Shown: piece by piece, positions 17,766-26,732 of the stretch
How the letters are laid out: each line of letters begins with the position of its first letter
How positions within the stretch are numbered: position 1 is the stretch's first letter
Assembly (NCBI GenBank): GCA_031415695.1
Contig: JANOSH010000046.1
Coordinates: forward strand, 62,001 to 126,000
DNA length: 64,000 bases
Reading direction: 5' to 3'
Source of the DNA: JANOSH01 sp031415695
GTDB lineage: Bacteria; Actinomycetota; Acidimicrobiia; Acidimicrobiales; Ilumatobacteraceae
Translations under genes and position numbers: made by a program
The notes under the pieces: generated by a model
Told to the model about the DNA's origin: nothing
The model's input: the letters and a program-made list of their open reading frames with translations, nothing else
Database searches by the model: none

Positions 17766-18944
17766 ATGCTCGACAGAGCGCATGCGGCCTGGTTACGAGC
17801 GCAGTTGGCGGTGGTCGTCGGGGTCATGACTGTGCTCATCACCCTGCGCTCGTTCGTCAAACAGATGCGTATGTCGCATGAGAACGGCATCACGTGTCGC
17901 GGACGGCTACGCATTGTCGATAACCCTACGTTCCCTCCGAACGAGTTCTTTCGGGCAGGTCGCGAATTCCCATGCCGCATACGCCACGCAGCCGTGCTGT
18001 TCAAAGACGACGGCAAGATGTGCGTCCGGTCGGCCGCACTCAAGTTCTCCGACGACCGATTCGACTCTCCATTCGACATGCTGATGAACAGTGGGCGCGT
18101 TGGTTTGTTTTGGAACGCTCGCACGTTCTTCGAATTCGCAGGCACTGGAGCACGAGGCAAAGCCTTCGTGCCGTACCTTCGCAAAAACCCTCAGGCCGTC
18201 TTCGGGGGTGGGGACAGCAGTCGACGTGACCCCGAATCATTCGCTCACATCAGCTACAACAGCCAGACCTGTTTCGGTTTTGTCGATGTCGGCGGCACGT
18301 ACTTCTACGCCCGCTACCGGCTCATTCCCGTCGACTGGAATGGCACCGATTCGGGCATGCTCGCCCCCTGGTGGCGAGAGCACAACTGGTTGCAGAACCC
18401 GTTTCCAAACGAGGAACGCACCCGCAACTACCTGAAGGACGAACTGATTCACCGACTCGAAGGTGACGGCACGGTCGAGTTCCGGTTTCAGATTCAAGTT
18501 CGGCGGCGACCACCGGGTCCCGACCCACTCTGGACCACCGCCAAGTACGAGTGGGATGACACCGAATCACCCTGGCACGACCTCGCTCACGTCACAATCG
18601 ACGAGGCGATGGACTACACCGAGGCGATGCTTACGTGGTTCGATCTCTCCAACCACCCGGCAACCTTGCCGGTACCGCTCGGCGTATCAATTGACGACCC
18701 TCATTCCATCAATAACCTTCGGCTAGCTGGCAAGTGGGGGGCGAAGGGTCGTTTCTTGAGCTACCGATTGCGCGGCATGCCCGCAAAGTTCTCCGATTCG
18801 CGAGATGCTCCCGACTGGATTGCTATTCCGCCCATGCCCGAAGTACCAGGTGCCGACGCGACGCCTCAGTTGGCCGACGGCCCGCCGGTCGCGGATCAGA
18901 CGTTGATCGAGTTGGCCACCCGGGCGGGATCCAGATACCAGTAG
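17766..18944 (+). CDS. Catalase-related hemoprotein (allene oxide synthase / mini-catalase like)
   Basis: A 392-residue protein that I assign to the catalase-related heme superfamily by motif spacing. R35-M-S-H38-E-N-G matches the catalase distal R-x-x-H-x-x-G, with His38 as distal histidine. RSAALKFSD and MNSG (Asn108) match the next conserved block, YNSQTCFGF resembles the mini-catalase segment, and R329-F-L-S-Y333 fits the proximal R-x-x-x-Y heme ligand. The residue before the distal His is Ser; true catalases have Val and coral allene oxide synthase has Thr, so peroxidatic hydroperoxide chemistry is favoured over catalase. Residues 13-31 are strongly hydrophobic, possibly a membrane anchor. 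A GGAGAG ribosome site precedes ATG. Its 3' end overlaps a lipoxygenase gene by 49 bp. Heme-fold assignment is inferred from motifs. Confidence 0.62.
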   Translation: MLDRAHAAWLRAQLAVVVGVMTVLITLRSFVKQMRMSHENGITCRGRLRIVDNPTFPPNEFFRAGREFPCRIRHAAVLFKDDGKMCVRSAALKFSDDRFDSPFDMLMNSGRVGLFWNARTFFEFAGTGARGKAFVPYLRKNPQAVFGGGDSSRRDPESFAHISYNSQTCFGFVDVGGTYFYARYRLIPVDWNGTDSGMLAPWWREHNWLQNPFPNEERTRNYLKDELIHRLEGDGTVEFRFQIQVRRRPPGPDPLWTTAKYEWDDTESPWHDLAHVTIDEAMDYTEAMLTWFDLSNHPATLPVPLGVSIDDPHSINNLRLAGKWGAKGRFLSYRLRGMPAKFSDSRDAPDWIAIPPMPEVPGADATPQLADGPPVADQTLIELATRAGSRYQ

Positions 18945-20545
18945 GGCACTGCAACCTGTGCGTTGCGTTCCGAGATAGCAATGGCAATGCGATCGAGCGA
19001 CGCTTGGAAGCGATCGATCGCTTTGCGCACGGCTTGGTTCTCGTGAAAGAAGTCGTCGGGATAGTCACCGAGCCGCGACAACGACGGCGTCGACAACATA
19101 TGCACCAGTTCCAACTGAACGTTGACGGCCTTGAGAGGAGGCAGTGAGTAGGTGAGTTCCCCCTCGGAACTCGGCGCCAACGACATGGGCGGCGGCAAGT
19201 ACATAGCGCCGGGGGCATTGGGGATGTAGCCGAAGATGTCGTACTGACCGTTGTTCACGGCCGAGTGCTCACACGTTGCAGTAAAGATCACCTGGCTTAC
19301 GACCTGGTGAAGATCGGCAAACGATGCGAAGCGACCATCGGTGAGAGGCAACCCACGAAGGCCCCCTTCGTCGGCCGCCGTGAGAGTGACCGCCCAAGCG
19401 GCCAACTCGTCGTCGGCAGCAACCGTGACGTCATCGGGGTAGAAGGCTCGCAACACGTCATGAACGAACGTGCGAATCGAAGCCCAATGCATGATCGCAT
19501 CGTCACGATAGTAGTAACCAGGAAGCACGACAGGGTCCTCGACTCCACGAGCCCGGAGATCGGCAACCGGGTCAAGGTCGGTAAACGAGAACGACTTCAG
19601 CGCCTCGGCAACGAGCCAATAGGCGCCATCGCTACCAACACCGATGGCTTTGTCGATTGGCCCGCCCGGAACAATCATCATCGTGCGCGCGCCGACGTTG
19701 ATGTTGATGGTTCCGGCGAAGTGCGGTGTAAGCAACGCGTGTACCGGATGTTGGGGAGGAAGGGCTCGCCGGACGGCGACCCACACGGTTTCCATGATGA
19801 GGTGGGTGCGAAAAAGATGGACGACCGTTTCATGCCATGCCGAGTCGGCGGCTTGGACATGAGTGCGGGCCAACAACCACACCCATCGTTCATCGGCCGG
19901 CGTAAAGACCACGGGCGCTTCAACGACGGACTGACCAAGCTGGATTGCCAACGGCATCAGTTGGCCCCGATTATCCAACCAAAACATCGCCATCGGTGTG
20001 GTGAGAAAGCGCCCGAACGCAACGGGCACCCCAGCCATCGGTGCCCAGTCGCACACGAACAGCCGACCCGCGGCCAGCAACGCTGCGAGCGACGTGGACT
20101 CGGGCAGAACGTCACGGACTCTTGCATCGGTGACGGCGAAGTTCTCGGGTACCTCGGCGATACGTTTGATCAAGAGCGGGTTGACGCCGTTGAGCCGTTG
20201 GCGAGCAAACTCGGAATCGGTCCGCCAACGAGCCGAGACGGCTGGCTTGGGTCGCAGAGGATAGAAGTCGTCGTAGTGCTTCAGTTGATTATTTTCCTTT
20301 ACTCCATCGCGTACCCATGCCACCCGGCCGACCAAGGCATTCACCACCGTTCCAACCACGTCGTATTCGAGCCGGGTTCGCTGGAACCGGGGAATGCGCT
20401 CGGGCTCGGGCAGACCGCGACAGAAAGCGGGCAGCCCGGGAATGTGTTCCCATTGATAGGTCGATCGGTTCGTCGCTAGGGCGCGATCTCGCGCCAAACG
20501 CATGTGCGGTGAAACGAATGCGCGTAGTCCGATCACCGATTCCAT
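18896..20545 (-). CDS. Lipoxygenase (mini-LOX without PLAT domain)
   Basis: A 549-residue lipoxygenase, which dioxygenates polyunsaturated fatty acids to hydroperoxides. The catalytic iron ligands are all present: WH238ETVVH243LFRTHL (H-x4-H), CEH427SAVN431 and the C-terminal carboxylate (NSINV, ending in Val rather than the common Ile). Further family blocks are FCRGLPEPERIPRFQ, LTPHFAGTININV and YDIFGYIPNAPG. The N-terminal PLAT/beta-barrel domain of eukaryotic enzymes is missing, as in bacterial mini-LOXs. Start ATG 20545 follows a palindromic TACCGT -10 box by 6 nt. Convergent with the catalase-related gene and divergent from a cyclase/NB-ARC regulator. Expected product: fatty-acid hydroperoxide for the neighbouring hemoprotein. 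Confidence 0.93.
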   Translation of the reverse strand: MESVIGLRAFVSPHMRLARDRALATNRSTYQWEHIPGLPAFCRGLPEPERIPRFQRTRLEYDVVGTVVNALVGRVAWVRDGVKENNQLKHYDDFYPLRPKPAVSARWRTDSEFARQRLNGVNPLLIKRIAEVPENFAVTDARVRDVLPESTSLAALLAAGRLFVCDWAPMAGVPVAFGRFLTTPMAMFWLDNRGQLMPLAIQLGQSVVEAPVVFTPADERWVWLLARTHVQAADSAWHETVVHLFRTHLIMETVWVAVRRALPPQHPVHALLTPHFAGTININVGARTMMIVPGGPIDKAIGVGSDGAYWLVAEALKSFSFTDLDPVADLRARGVEDPVVLPGYYYRDDAIMHWASIRTFVHDVLRAFYPDDVTVAADDELAAWAVTLTAADEGGLRGLPLTDGRFASFADLHQVVSQVIFTATCEHSAVNNGQYDIFGYIPNAPGAMYLPPPMSLAPSSEGELTYSLPPLKAVNVQLELVHMLSTPSLSRLGDYPDDFFHENQAVRKAIDRFQASLDRIAIAISERNAQVAVPYWYLDPARVANSINV

Positions 20546-20546
20546 A

Positions 20547-20570
20547 GTCGCACGGTACCGTTGCGGCGAC
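20547..20570. promoter_or_regulatory. Shared palindromic divergent promoter/operator of lipoxygenase and cyclase
   Basis: Between the lipoxygenase ATG (20545) and the cyclase ATG (20598) lies a perfect palindrome ACGGTACCGT (20552-20561) inside outer arms GTCGC (20547) and GCGAC (20566). On each strand the core contains TACCGT, a TANNNT -10 box; on the minus strand it is 6 nt from the lipoxygenase start. A single element could thus place two face-to-face promoters under one control. Confidence 0.45.
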
Positions 20571-20597
20571 TACGTTGCCGGGTTGGGAGGACACGTT

Positions 20598-23222
20598 ATG
20601 GATCACGCCGCACGAACGTTTCTTTTCACCGACATTGTTGGTTCAACCCGTTTGTGGGAATCCGACCCGGCAGCGATGTCGGTGAGCCTACGAATTCATG
20701 ATGAACTCATACGCGCGGCCATAGCCTCGTTCAGCGGTGAAGTGTTCGCCAATCCCGGCGACGCGTTCGGGGCCGTCTTCCACCGGGTCCACGCAGCGCT
20801 GCAAGCCGCAACTCACATACAGCTTCAACTCGGCGCTGTCGACTGGCTTGGAGGCCCAGCGCTCGAGGTGCGGATTGGGGTGCACACAGGCCAGGCCGAG
20901 GTTCGAGACAACAACTACTTCGGTCCCACGATCAACACCTGCGCACGGGTCTGTGATGCTGGCCACGGAGGTCAGATACTTCTCACCGAAGCGGTCGACG
21001 TAACTCATCTTCTGGCTGTGCACTCGTGTGGCCTGCATCGTCTCAAAGGGGTCGCATTTCCACTGCGACTCCTGCAAGTGGGCGAGGAACGGTTTCCGCC
21101 GCTGCGCACCCTCGATGCCTCGACAACGAATCTGCCCGTTGCCGCGAATGACCTTGTCGGACGAGACGAAGAACTTGATGAGCTGGCATCGCTCCTGGAA
21201 ACGACACGGCTTCTCACGCTCACTGGCCCTGGTGGCGTTGGCAAGACGAGGCTGAGTTTCGCTCTCGCCGATCGCAATCTCGACGTTTTCGCTGACGGAG
21301 TGTGGGTAGCCGAGTTAGCCGCGGCTCGCGATCTGCCGTCGGTAATGTCCACAGTCGCCAACTGCTTGCGCGTTCCGGCCGCCGCCACTCCGGAACGACT
21401 GGCTGCACAAATCCGGGGTCACGACCTACTGCTCATCCTCGACAACTGTGAACACGTGATCGACGATGTAGCCGAGTTGTGTCACGCACTCATGGCATCC
21501 ACCCGCCGCCTCAAGGTTCTAGCGACAAGTCGTGAAGCAATCGGCATCGATAGTGAGCAGGTTTTCCGTGTCGACCCGCTCCGATCAGTGGCTAGTGCGA
21601 CGTCATTGTTCGTGCAACGCTCTCGACAGATCGGCGGCGGCGTAGGACCCGACGACATGTCGCTCGTGGCCGACATCTGCCGCACGCTCGATTGCATCCC
21701 GCTTGCCATCGAATTGGCGGCGGCGACCGCCCGCGTGATGGGGTTGGCCGAGTTACGAGCCCGACTCGACGAGCACTTTGACGTGTTGCGAAGCTCGAGC
21801 CGGAGTCGCGGTCCAAAACGTCACCAGACGTTGCGAGCCGCAATCGATTGGTCGTACGAAAGCCTCGACGACACCCAACAGACGTTCTTTCGACGATTGA
21901 GTGTGTTCAATGGTGGATTCCCGATCGACGGTGCGGAAGCGATGGCCGCAGGCCTCAAGGTGCCCGCCGCCCAACTGATCGGTGATCTCGTCGACCGGTC
22001 GTTGCTCACGATCCAAACCCGAGGGTCCCGAGCCCGATATCTGCTGCTCGAGACCCTTCGGCAGTATGGACTCGACCGGTTGACTGAACTGGGTGAAACC
22101 GACGCAGTCAATGAAATGCACATTGCCTGGTGTTTCGACTTTGCCAGTCGTCTAGCCCAAACCGCCTTTGGAGCTGCAGAGGTCCCGTGCATCAATGGGC
22201 TGGTCGATGAAAGCCGCAATCTGCGACGGGCAATCGCCACCTTGCTCTCGACGGGACAAGGGCACAGAGCGGGCTACCTGGTGCTCACCGTGGAGGACTT
22301 CGTCTACACAGCGAGCGTGCTGGCGGAACTCGTCGGACCGCTCATGTCGGCCGGTGTGGTCGACGATCATCCGGAACGACGGCGACTGCAATCCATCGAA
22401 CTCATCAGACGGGCCACATCCGACGGCACCCAAGGTCGCGCCGAACTCGCCGCCGATCTCGCCGCCGAGTTGCAGTACGACGATCCGGGGGCAATGCAGA
22501 TCTCGGTGCTGCTCATCGCCAACGCACTGTCGAAATCCGAGAACCCTTCGTACATGGCAACGCTTGCGGAACGAGCGCGAACGGTTCACGACCCGGCCGA
22601 GCGGGCCCGGCTCACCACCGCCGCGCTCCTCGGCACGTTCTATGCCAAAGACCTGCCCAAGCAACAAAGCCACGTCGCTGAAGCGGTAGAGACCGCTACG
22701 AGGGCGGGCATGAAACGACTGCTCGTCCCAGCCGGGTCGATGGCATGTCTCGGCGGGCTGGCTGCCGGCACCCCCGCCGAGGCAACCGCCGCAGCGTTAC
22801 CCCTCTTGCAACATCTCGCCGTGCTTCCCGCGTTGTCGATCATGTCGAGCGGTATGGTCACCATGTTCACCGAAGCGGCCATTCAAGCTAACTTGCCACT
22901 GCAGCAGCAGCTCGCTGCGGTCCGCCTACTCGACCCGGTCCTACAGGGCGACTTCAACCGGGTCGGGCTTGCGCTTGCCCGATTGGTAGAACGTCACGAT
23001 GACCCCGAGCTTGCTGTACTGGCGGTCGGAGCGTGTGAGGCGTCCTCTCGATCCGACTTTTCGAATGGTCAGCGAGCCACGGTTCTAGCGCTGGCAACCG
23101 GCAAACTCGGCGTCGCACGAGTCGAGGTACTGCTGGCCATGGGGGCTACGAGCGAACGCAGCGACCTGTATCGAAGAATGTGGGCGGCGCTTACCCCGCT
23201 CATGGAGCCCTCCCTGGGGTGA
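20598..23222 (+). CDS. Class III adenylate/guanylate cyclase fused to NB-ARC/MalT-type ATPase
   Basis: An 874-residue signalling protein. Residues 1-165 are a class III nucleotide cyclase: FTDIVGSTRLW with metal Asp12, PGDAFGAVF with Asp55, and NTCARV with the transition-state Asn113/Arg117. From about 185 an NB-ARC/STAND ATPase follows, with Walker A LTGPGGVGKTRL (about 208) and Walker B LLILDNCEHVID (about 278). The C-terminal half is helical, TPR-like. No LuxR HTH is present, so it signals by nucleotide or protein contacts rather than DNA binding. Start ATG 20598 has a GGGAGG ribosome site; the frame open from 20502 overlaps the lipoxygenase start and is rejected. Likely co-regulated with the divergent lipoxygenase. 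Confidence 0.88.
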   Translation: MDHAARTFLFTDIVGSTRLWESDPAAMSVSLRIHDELIRAAIASFSGEVFANPGDAFGAVFHRVHAALQAATHIQLQLGAVDWLGGPALEVRIGVHTGQAEVRDNNYFGPTINTCARVCDAGHGGQILLTEAVDVTHLLAVHSCGLHRLKGVAFPLRLLQVGEERFPPLRTLDASTTNLPVAANDLVGRDEELDELASLLETTRLLTLTGPGGVGKTRLSFALADRNLDVFADGVWVAELAAARDLPSVMSTVANCLRVPAAATPERLAAQIRGHDLLLILDNCEHVIDDVAELCHALMASTRRLKVLATSREAIGIDSEQVFRVDPLRSVASATSLFVQRSRQIGGGVGPDDMSLVADICRTLDCIPLAIELAAATARVMGLAELRARLDEHFDVLRSSSRSRGPKRHQTLRAAIDWSYESLDDTQQTFFRRLSVFNGGFPIDGAEAMAAGLKVPAAQLIGDLVDRSLLTIQTRGSRARYLLLETLRQYGLDRLTELGETDAVNEMHIAWCFDFASRLAQTAFGAAEVPCINGLVDESRNLRRAIATLLSTGQGHRAGYLVLTVEDFVYTASVLAELVGPLMSAGVVDDHPERRRLQSIELIRRATSDGTQGRAELAADLAAELQYDDPGAMQISVLLIANALSKSENPSYMATLAERARTVHDPAERARLTTAALLGTFYAKDLPKQQSHVAEAVETATRAGMKRLLVPAGSMACLGGLAAGTPAEATAAALPLLQHLAVLPALSIMSSGMVTMFTEAAIQANLPLQQQLAAVRLLDPVLQGDFNRVGLALARLVERHDDPELAVLAVGACEASSRSDFSNGQRATVLALATGKLGVARVEVLLAMGATSERSDLYRRMWAALTPLMEPSLG

Positions 23223-23243
23223 GCGTCGTTGAACGTTGTGCCC

Positions 23244-23249
23244 TACGGT
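23244..23249 (+). promoter_or_regulatory. Putative -10 box, enoyl-CoA hydratase gene
   Basis: TACGGT with a 6-nt spacing to ATG 23256 suggests a leaderless transcript starting only about 30 bp after the cyclase stop codon. Confidence 0.4.
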
Positions 23250-23255
23250 GACGAC

Positions 23256-24074
23256 ATGACCAACATCGACACCGGAACCGACCAGCTACTCGCCGTGCTC
23301 GACGACGGGGTTCTCACTATCACGCTGAGCCGCCCAGAACGGCGTAACGCTCTCACCACAGAGATGTTGCAGGCGTTCGCTACCACCATCGAATTTGGCG
23401 AGGACAGCGACGAGGTCGGCTGCGTGGTTGTTACCGGAGCCGGGGGTGCGTTCTGTGCCGGAGGCGACGTCAAGGCAATGGCATCCGAAGGCGGTGTCGG
23501 TGGTGGCACCCGAGGCACCCTCACCGGGCGAACTACCCGGCAACGTCAGAGCCAGCGGTCGATCTGCGCTCGTTTGCATCGGATGCCCAAACCAACCATC
23601 GCAGCGTTACCCGGCGCAGCGGCCGGTGCTGGGCTCGGCATCGCCCTGGCATGCGATCTGCGCGTCGCATCGTCCAAGGCGATCATGGTGACCGCGTTCG
23701 CCACCGTGGCGTTGGCGAGCGACTATGGCACCGGTTGGTTCCTCAACAAGTTGGTAGGCCCATCCAAAGCACGCGAGCTGTTATTTCTTTCCGAGCGAGT
23801 GACGATGGACGAAGCTCTCAGGCTTGGACTCGTGAATCGCGTTGTCGAGGCCGACGATCTATCGGCGGCGACGACTGACTGGGCTCGGCGTCTTGCCCAC
23901 GGTCCTCGGCTCACCTTGGAGTTCATGAAAGAGAATCTCAACCGCGCCGACCATGTGTCATTAGAGGACTACATGGACACCGAAGTGTTCCTTCACAACT
24001 ACAGCGGCACCACCGCCGACCATCACGAAGCGTCTCAGGCATTCGTCGAAAAGCGTCCGCCGAACTTCGGGTAG
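23256..24074 (+). CDS. Enoyl-CoA hydratase/isomerase family protein
   Basis: A 272-residue crotonase-fold enzyme acting on acyl-CoA thioesters. It carries SRPERRNALTTEM, oxyanion-hole segments GAGGAFCAGGDVKAM and PTIAALPGAAAGAGLGIALACD, and the trimer helix GLVNRVVEADDL. ATG 23256 is chosen over an upstream TTG (23229) because a TANNNT box lies 6 nt before it and homology begins just after. At the usual Glu positions of hydratases the sequence reads GAGLGIALACDLRV and TGWFLNK, so an isomerase or other crotonase activity is also possible. Convergent with the SDR at 24079, with a 4-bp gap. Confidence 0.88.
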   Translation: MTNIDTGTDQLLAVLDDGVLTITLSRPERRNALTTEMLQAFATTIEFGEDSDEVGCVVVTGAGGAFCAGGDVKAMASEGGVGGGTRGTLTGRTTRQRQSQRSICARLHRMPKPTIAALPGAAAGAGLGIALACDLRVASSKAIMVTAFATVALASDYGTGWFLNKLVGPSKARELLFLSERVTMDEALRLGLVNRVVEADDLSAATTDWARRLAHGPRLTLEFMKENLNRADHVSLEDYMDTEVFLHNYSGTTADHHEASQAFVEKRPPNFG

Positions 24075-24078
24075 CGGG

Positions 24079-24864
24079 TTAGCGGGGCATGTTGAAGCCG
24101 GCCGACACGCTGAGCACTTGACCGGTCAACATGCGGCCCTTGCCCGAGGCCAGGAACGCCACCGTCCAGGCAATATCTTCAGCGGCGGGACGGCGGCGCA
24201 ACGGTGCACTGTTTTCGACGCTCGCAATCTCACGGTCGCCGACACCGGTGTCTTGTTGCCACAAACTGCCCTCGCCGATGGCATCAGCTTCGGGGATTAC
24301 CAAGCCCGGACACACAGCGTTGGAGCGTATGCCGAATCGGCCATACTCCTTGGCAATTGCCCGGCTGAACGCCAGTACGCCGGCTTTCATTGCGCCATAG
24401 TCGGCAAACCGATGCTCACCGAACGCTGCGTCGCTGGCAATCGACACGATAGAGCCCGACCGGCGTTGCACCATGTTGGGTAACACCAGTTGGGTGGTGT
24501 TGAGCGTGGTCTTCAAGTTGAGTTCGTACGACTTGGTCCAGTCGTCTGGTGGGATGTCGAGAAAGAACTTGGCCTTCCCATTCCAACCAACGTTGTTCAC
24601 AAGCACCTCGACGGGGCCGAGATCGGATTCGATGGCTTCGATGACTCGTTCGACAACCGTTCGGTCGGTGAGATCGGCCTCGAAGGTAACGGCGCGACCT
24701 CCGGCGGCGAAAATCTCGGCCGCGGTGCGTTTGGCCATGTGAATGTCTCGGTCGATGATCGCCACCACAGCACCTTCGGCCGCTAGCTGGTGCGAGATGG
24801 CTCGGCCAATGTTTGATGCACCACCGGTGACAATGGCGATCTGGTCCTGGAGTTCGAGGTCCAT
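24079..24864 (-). CDS. SDR family oxidoreductase, second gene of Rieske operon
   Basis: A 261-residue short-chain dehydrogenase: IVTGGASNIGRAISHQLA for cofactor binding, NNVGWNG, SIASDAAFGEHRFADYGAMKAG with the Ser/Tyr/Lys triad, and CPGLVIPEAD. ATG 24864 starts 1 nt after the Rieske stop (24866), so translation is probably coupled. A longer reading frame from 24972 overlaps the Rieske gene and has no homology. In ring-hydroxylating systems such a dehydrogenase oxidises the diol or alcohol made by the oxygenase, which fits this pairing. Confidence 0.88.
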   Translation of the reverse strand: MDLELQDQIAIVTGGASNIGRAISHQLAAEGAVVAIIDRDIHMAKRTAAEIFAAGGRAVTFEADLTDRTVVERVIEAIESDLGPVEVLVNNVGWNGKAKFFLDIPPDDWTKSYELNLKTTLNTTQLVLPNMVQRRSGSIVSIASDAAFGEHRFADYGAMKAGVLAFSRAIAKEYGRFGIRSNAVCPGLVIPEADAIGEGSLWQQDTGVGDREIASVENSAPLRRRPAAEDIAWTVAFLASGKGRMLTGQVLSVSAGFNMPR

Positions 24865-24865
24865 G

Positions 24866-26014
24866 TCAGGCAAACCTTCCCACGAGAATCGCGTTATCGA
24901 CTGATTGGTGAAAATGCACCAGTGCGGGTTCAATACGGCCATGCACGACATTGGGCAACGCCCCAGAGTCAAGGTTAGCCTGCACCTTTTCGATCAAGGT
25001 GAAGTCCTCGTCTCCGGTGACTCGCAACAGAAGGTCGAGGTTCTTGCGCAGGTATCGGTCGGCTTTCTCGGTCACCGGCGCAGCGTCGGCAAACACGCTG
25101 GTGGTGACCCGAGTCGTTCGAGCATCGATAGGTTCGAAACGCCACAACTCGACATGATCGGTTTGGTAGCAGAGCATGGCGTTCGGCAACAAAAAGTATT
25201 GGAACGTGCCATACGGTTTTAGCCGTTGATCGCCAGGCGCTTTGTCGAATTCGTCGACGAGACTCTTTCGAAGGCCGATGTTCACCAGGTTAGGCCCGAA
25301 CGGCTCGAAGATCGAACATCCGGAATTGAAGTACGACGCCAGGCTGTCCCGATGCAAGGTACGAATGTGGTATGACTCGGTAAAGGTGTCGAGCAGCAAC
25401 TTCCAGTTGGCGTTCCACACCTTGGTCTGGGTCTCGACGGGAACGCATTGGTCAAGGTTGAAGGCGCCGAGGTCGTCCTGCGCGCCGTGGAGGCAGTCGT
25501 CGACGATGATGGGCTCTTGAGAGTTGGGGCGAACGAAAATCATCCCGTACTCCTCGGCAACCGCCACTTGATGGAGGTCGCAATTGAGCGTGACATCATC
25601 GAAGCCGCCGTCGGTGAGCGGGCGACTGTGCAGTTCGCCGTCGAGTTGGTACGACCAGGCGTGCCACCCGCAGTTGATTCGACGAAGCCCATCGCCGTTG
25701 CCTTCGAGGAGCGGGGCGCCCCGATGGCGGCAGGCGTTGACGAGGGCGCGCAAGCTGCCGTCGGTCTGGCGGACTACAGCAATAGGAATACCGCCGAACG
25801 ACGCCGTGAGATACGAACCCGGCGAGGCGCATTCTCCGGTGAGCCCCATGAGCACCGGGCCCTCACGGAACAAGTTGAGCTCGGACACAAAACGTGCGTC
25901 ATCGGTGTACACCGAGGCGGCTCGGACGTGGCTATGCGTTCCAAACAGGCCCGCTTGGCGTTCGCCGCTCTGGGCGACCTTGGCTATCAGCTCCACTTCG
26001 CGTTCGTGTCGCAT
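24866..26014 (-). CDS. Rieske ring-hydroxylating oxygenase alpha subunit
   Basis: A 382-residue aromatic-ring-hydroxylating type oxygenase. The Rieske ligands are ACRHRGAPL (Cys/His) and CGWHAWSYQLDG (Cys/His). The mononuclear iron site is DTFTESYHIRTLH, giving E-x-x-H-x4-H. It belongs to the phenylpropionate/carnitine-type group rather than VanA. The gene is followed by the SDR with 1 nt spacing and preceded by a TetR gene on the same strand, 43 bp upstream, suggesting a TetR-controlled oxygenase/dehydrogenase unit. No ferredoxin or reductase gene is adjacent; an unlinked electron donor must be used. Confidence 0.9.
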   Translation of the reverse strand: MRHEREVELIAKVAQSGERQAGLFGTHSHVRAASVYTDDARFVSELNLFREGPVLMGLTGECASPGSYLTASFGGIPIAVVRQTDGSLRALVNACRHRGAPLLEGNGDGLRRINCGWHAWSYQLDGELHSRPLTDGGFDDVTLNCDLHQVAVAEEYGMIFVRPNSQEPIIVDDCLHGAQDDLGAFNLDQCVPVETQTKVWNANWKLLLDTFTESYHIRTLHRDSLASYFNSGCSIFEPFGPNLVNIGLRKSLVDEFDKAPGDQRLKPYGTFQYFLLPNAMLCYQTDHVELWRFEPIDARTTRVTTSVFADAAPVTEKADRYLRKNLDLLLRVTGDEDFTLIEKVQANLDSGALPNVVHGRIEPALVHFHQSVDNAILVGRFA

Positions 26015-26047
26015 AGTGCCTCTCTACAAAATTCGAATCCCACGTAG

Positions 26048-26071
26048 AATATAGCCTTCAGCGAGATGTCA
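26048..26071 (-). promoter_or_regulatory. Possible promoter between TetR and Rieske genes
   Basis: On the minus strand a TTGACA lies across the end of the TetR gene and TATATT/TATTCT elements follow at 26048-26053. The spacing is 13-15 nt, shorter than ideal. It could give the Rieske-SDR pair its own transcript. Confidence 0.3.
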
Positions 26072-26648
26072 AGCCGTACAGCATCATCGCAACGGCCTGA
26101 TCGGCCACCGAGGCCGCGTCTGCGCCACGTTCCTTATTGAACCATTCCGCAGTCCAGTTCATGGCACCAAACGCCAACATCCGAGCCGTGAACAGATCGA
26201 CACCGGTTCCGATGTAGCCCTCGTCGCGAGCCGCGACGAGCAAACCTTCCCAGTACTCGCCATATTTGCGTTGTTCGACACGATGAGCACGTCCGATATC
26301 GGCTGGAACCTCGCCAACAATCCTGGCCTGCGCGGAGGTGTAATCGCTCAGCTCGAGGACGGCAATCGTGTGAGCACGGATCGCGACGCAAAGACGGTCG
26401 AGAGCTGTGGCTTCGGCGGGTAACGCTTCGATAGCGAGGCGAACATGGGTCCAAGCCGACTCGATGCCAAGATGCAAAATTTCGGCTACAAGCTCCTCGC
26501 GGGAGGCAAAGTGGTAGTACAGGCTGCCGGCCTTCATGCCGACGCGCTCGGCAATGTCGCTGAGCCGAGTCCCGGCGTAACCGTGCTCACGGAATGCCGA
26601 CGCTGCAGCGTCGACAATGCGCTGGCGGGTACGTACCGACTTCGACAT
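26058..26648 (-). CDS. TetR family transcriptional regulator
   Basis: A 196-residue TetR repressor. The DNA-binding HTH is typical: RTRQRIVDAAASAFREHGYAGTRLSDIAERVGMKAGSLYYHFASREEL (residues 6-53, shown with the family's YYHF recognition end). The C-terminal ligand domain resembles TetR_C_11 or AcrR types that sense hydrophobic acyl or aromatic compounds. Start at ATG 26648 or at ATG 26672 (8 residues longer); neither has a strong ribosome site. It precedes the Rieske-SDR pair and is divergent from an acyl-CoA ligase, so it may control both. Confidence 0.87.
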   Translation of the reverse strand: MSKSVRTRQRIVDAAASAFREHGYAGTRLSDIAERVGMKAGSLYYHFASREELVAEILHLGIESAWTHVRLAIEALPAEATALDRLCVAIRAHTIAVLELSDYTSAQARIVGEVPADIGRAHRVEQRKYGEYWEGLLVAARDEGYIGTGVDLFTARMLAFGAMNWTAEWFNKERGADAASVADQAVAMMLYGLTSR

Positions 26649-26732
26649 CCCATCAAGCACGTCAGTGATCATGACATGTCGAACCGTTGCTAGACGGCGA
26701 GACCCTGTCGACGCTTGCGAGCATGTGCACAC

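Noticed and set aside
18896..19218. Other open frames within the LOX/catalase-related overlap
   Set aside because: They have no family motifs and follow from the overlap of two well supported genes.
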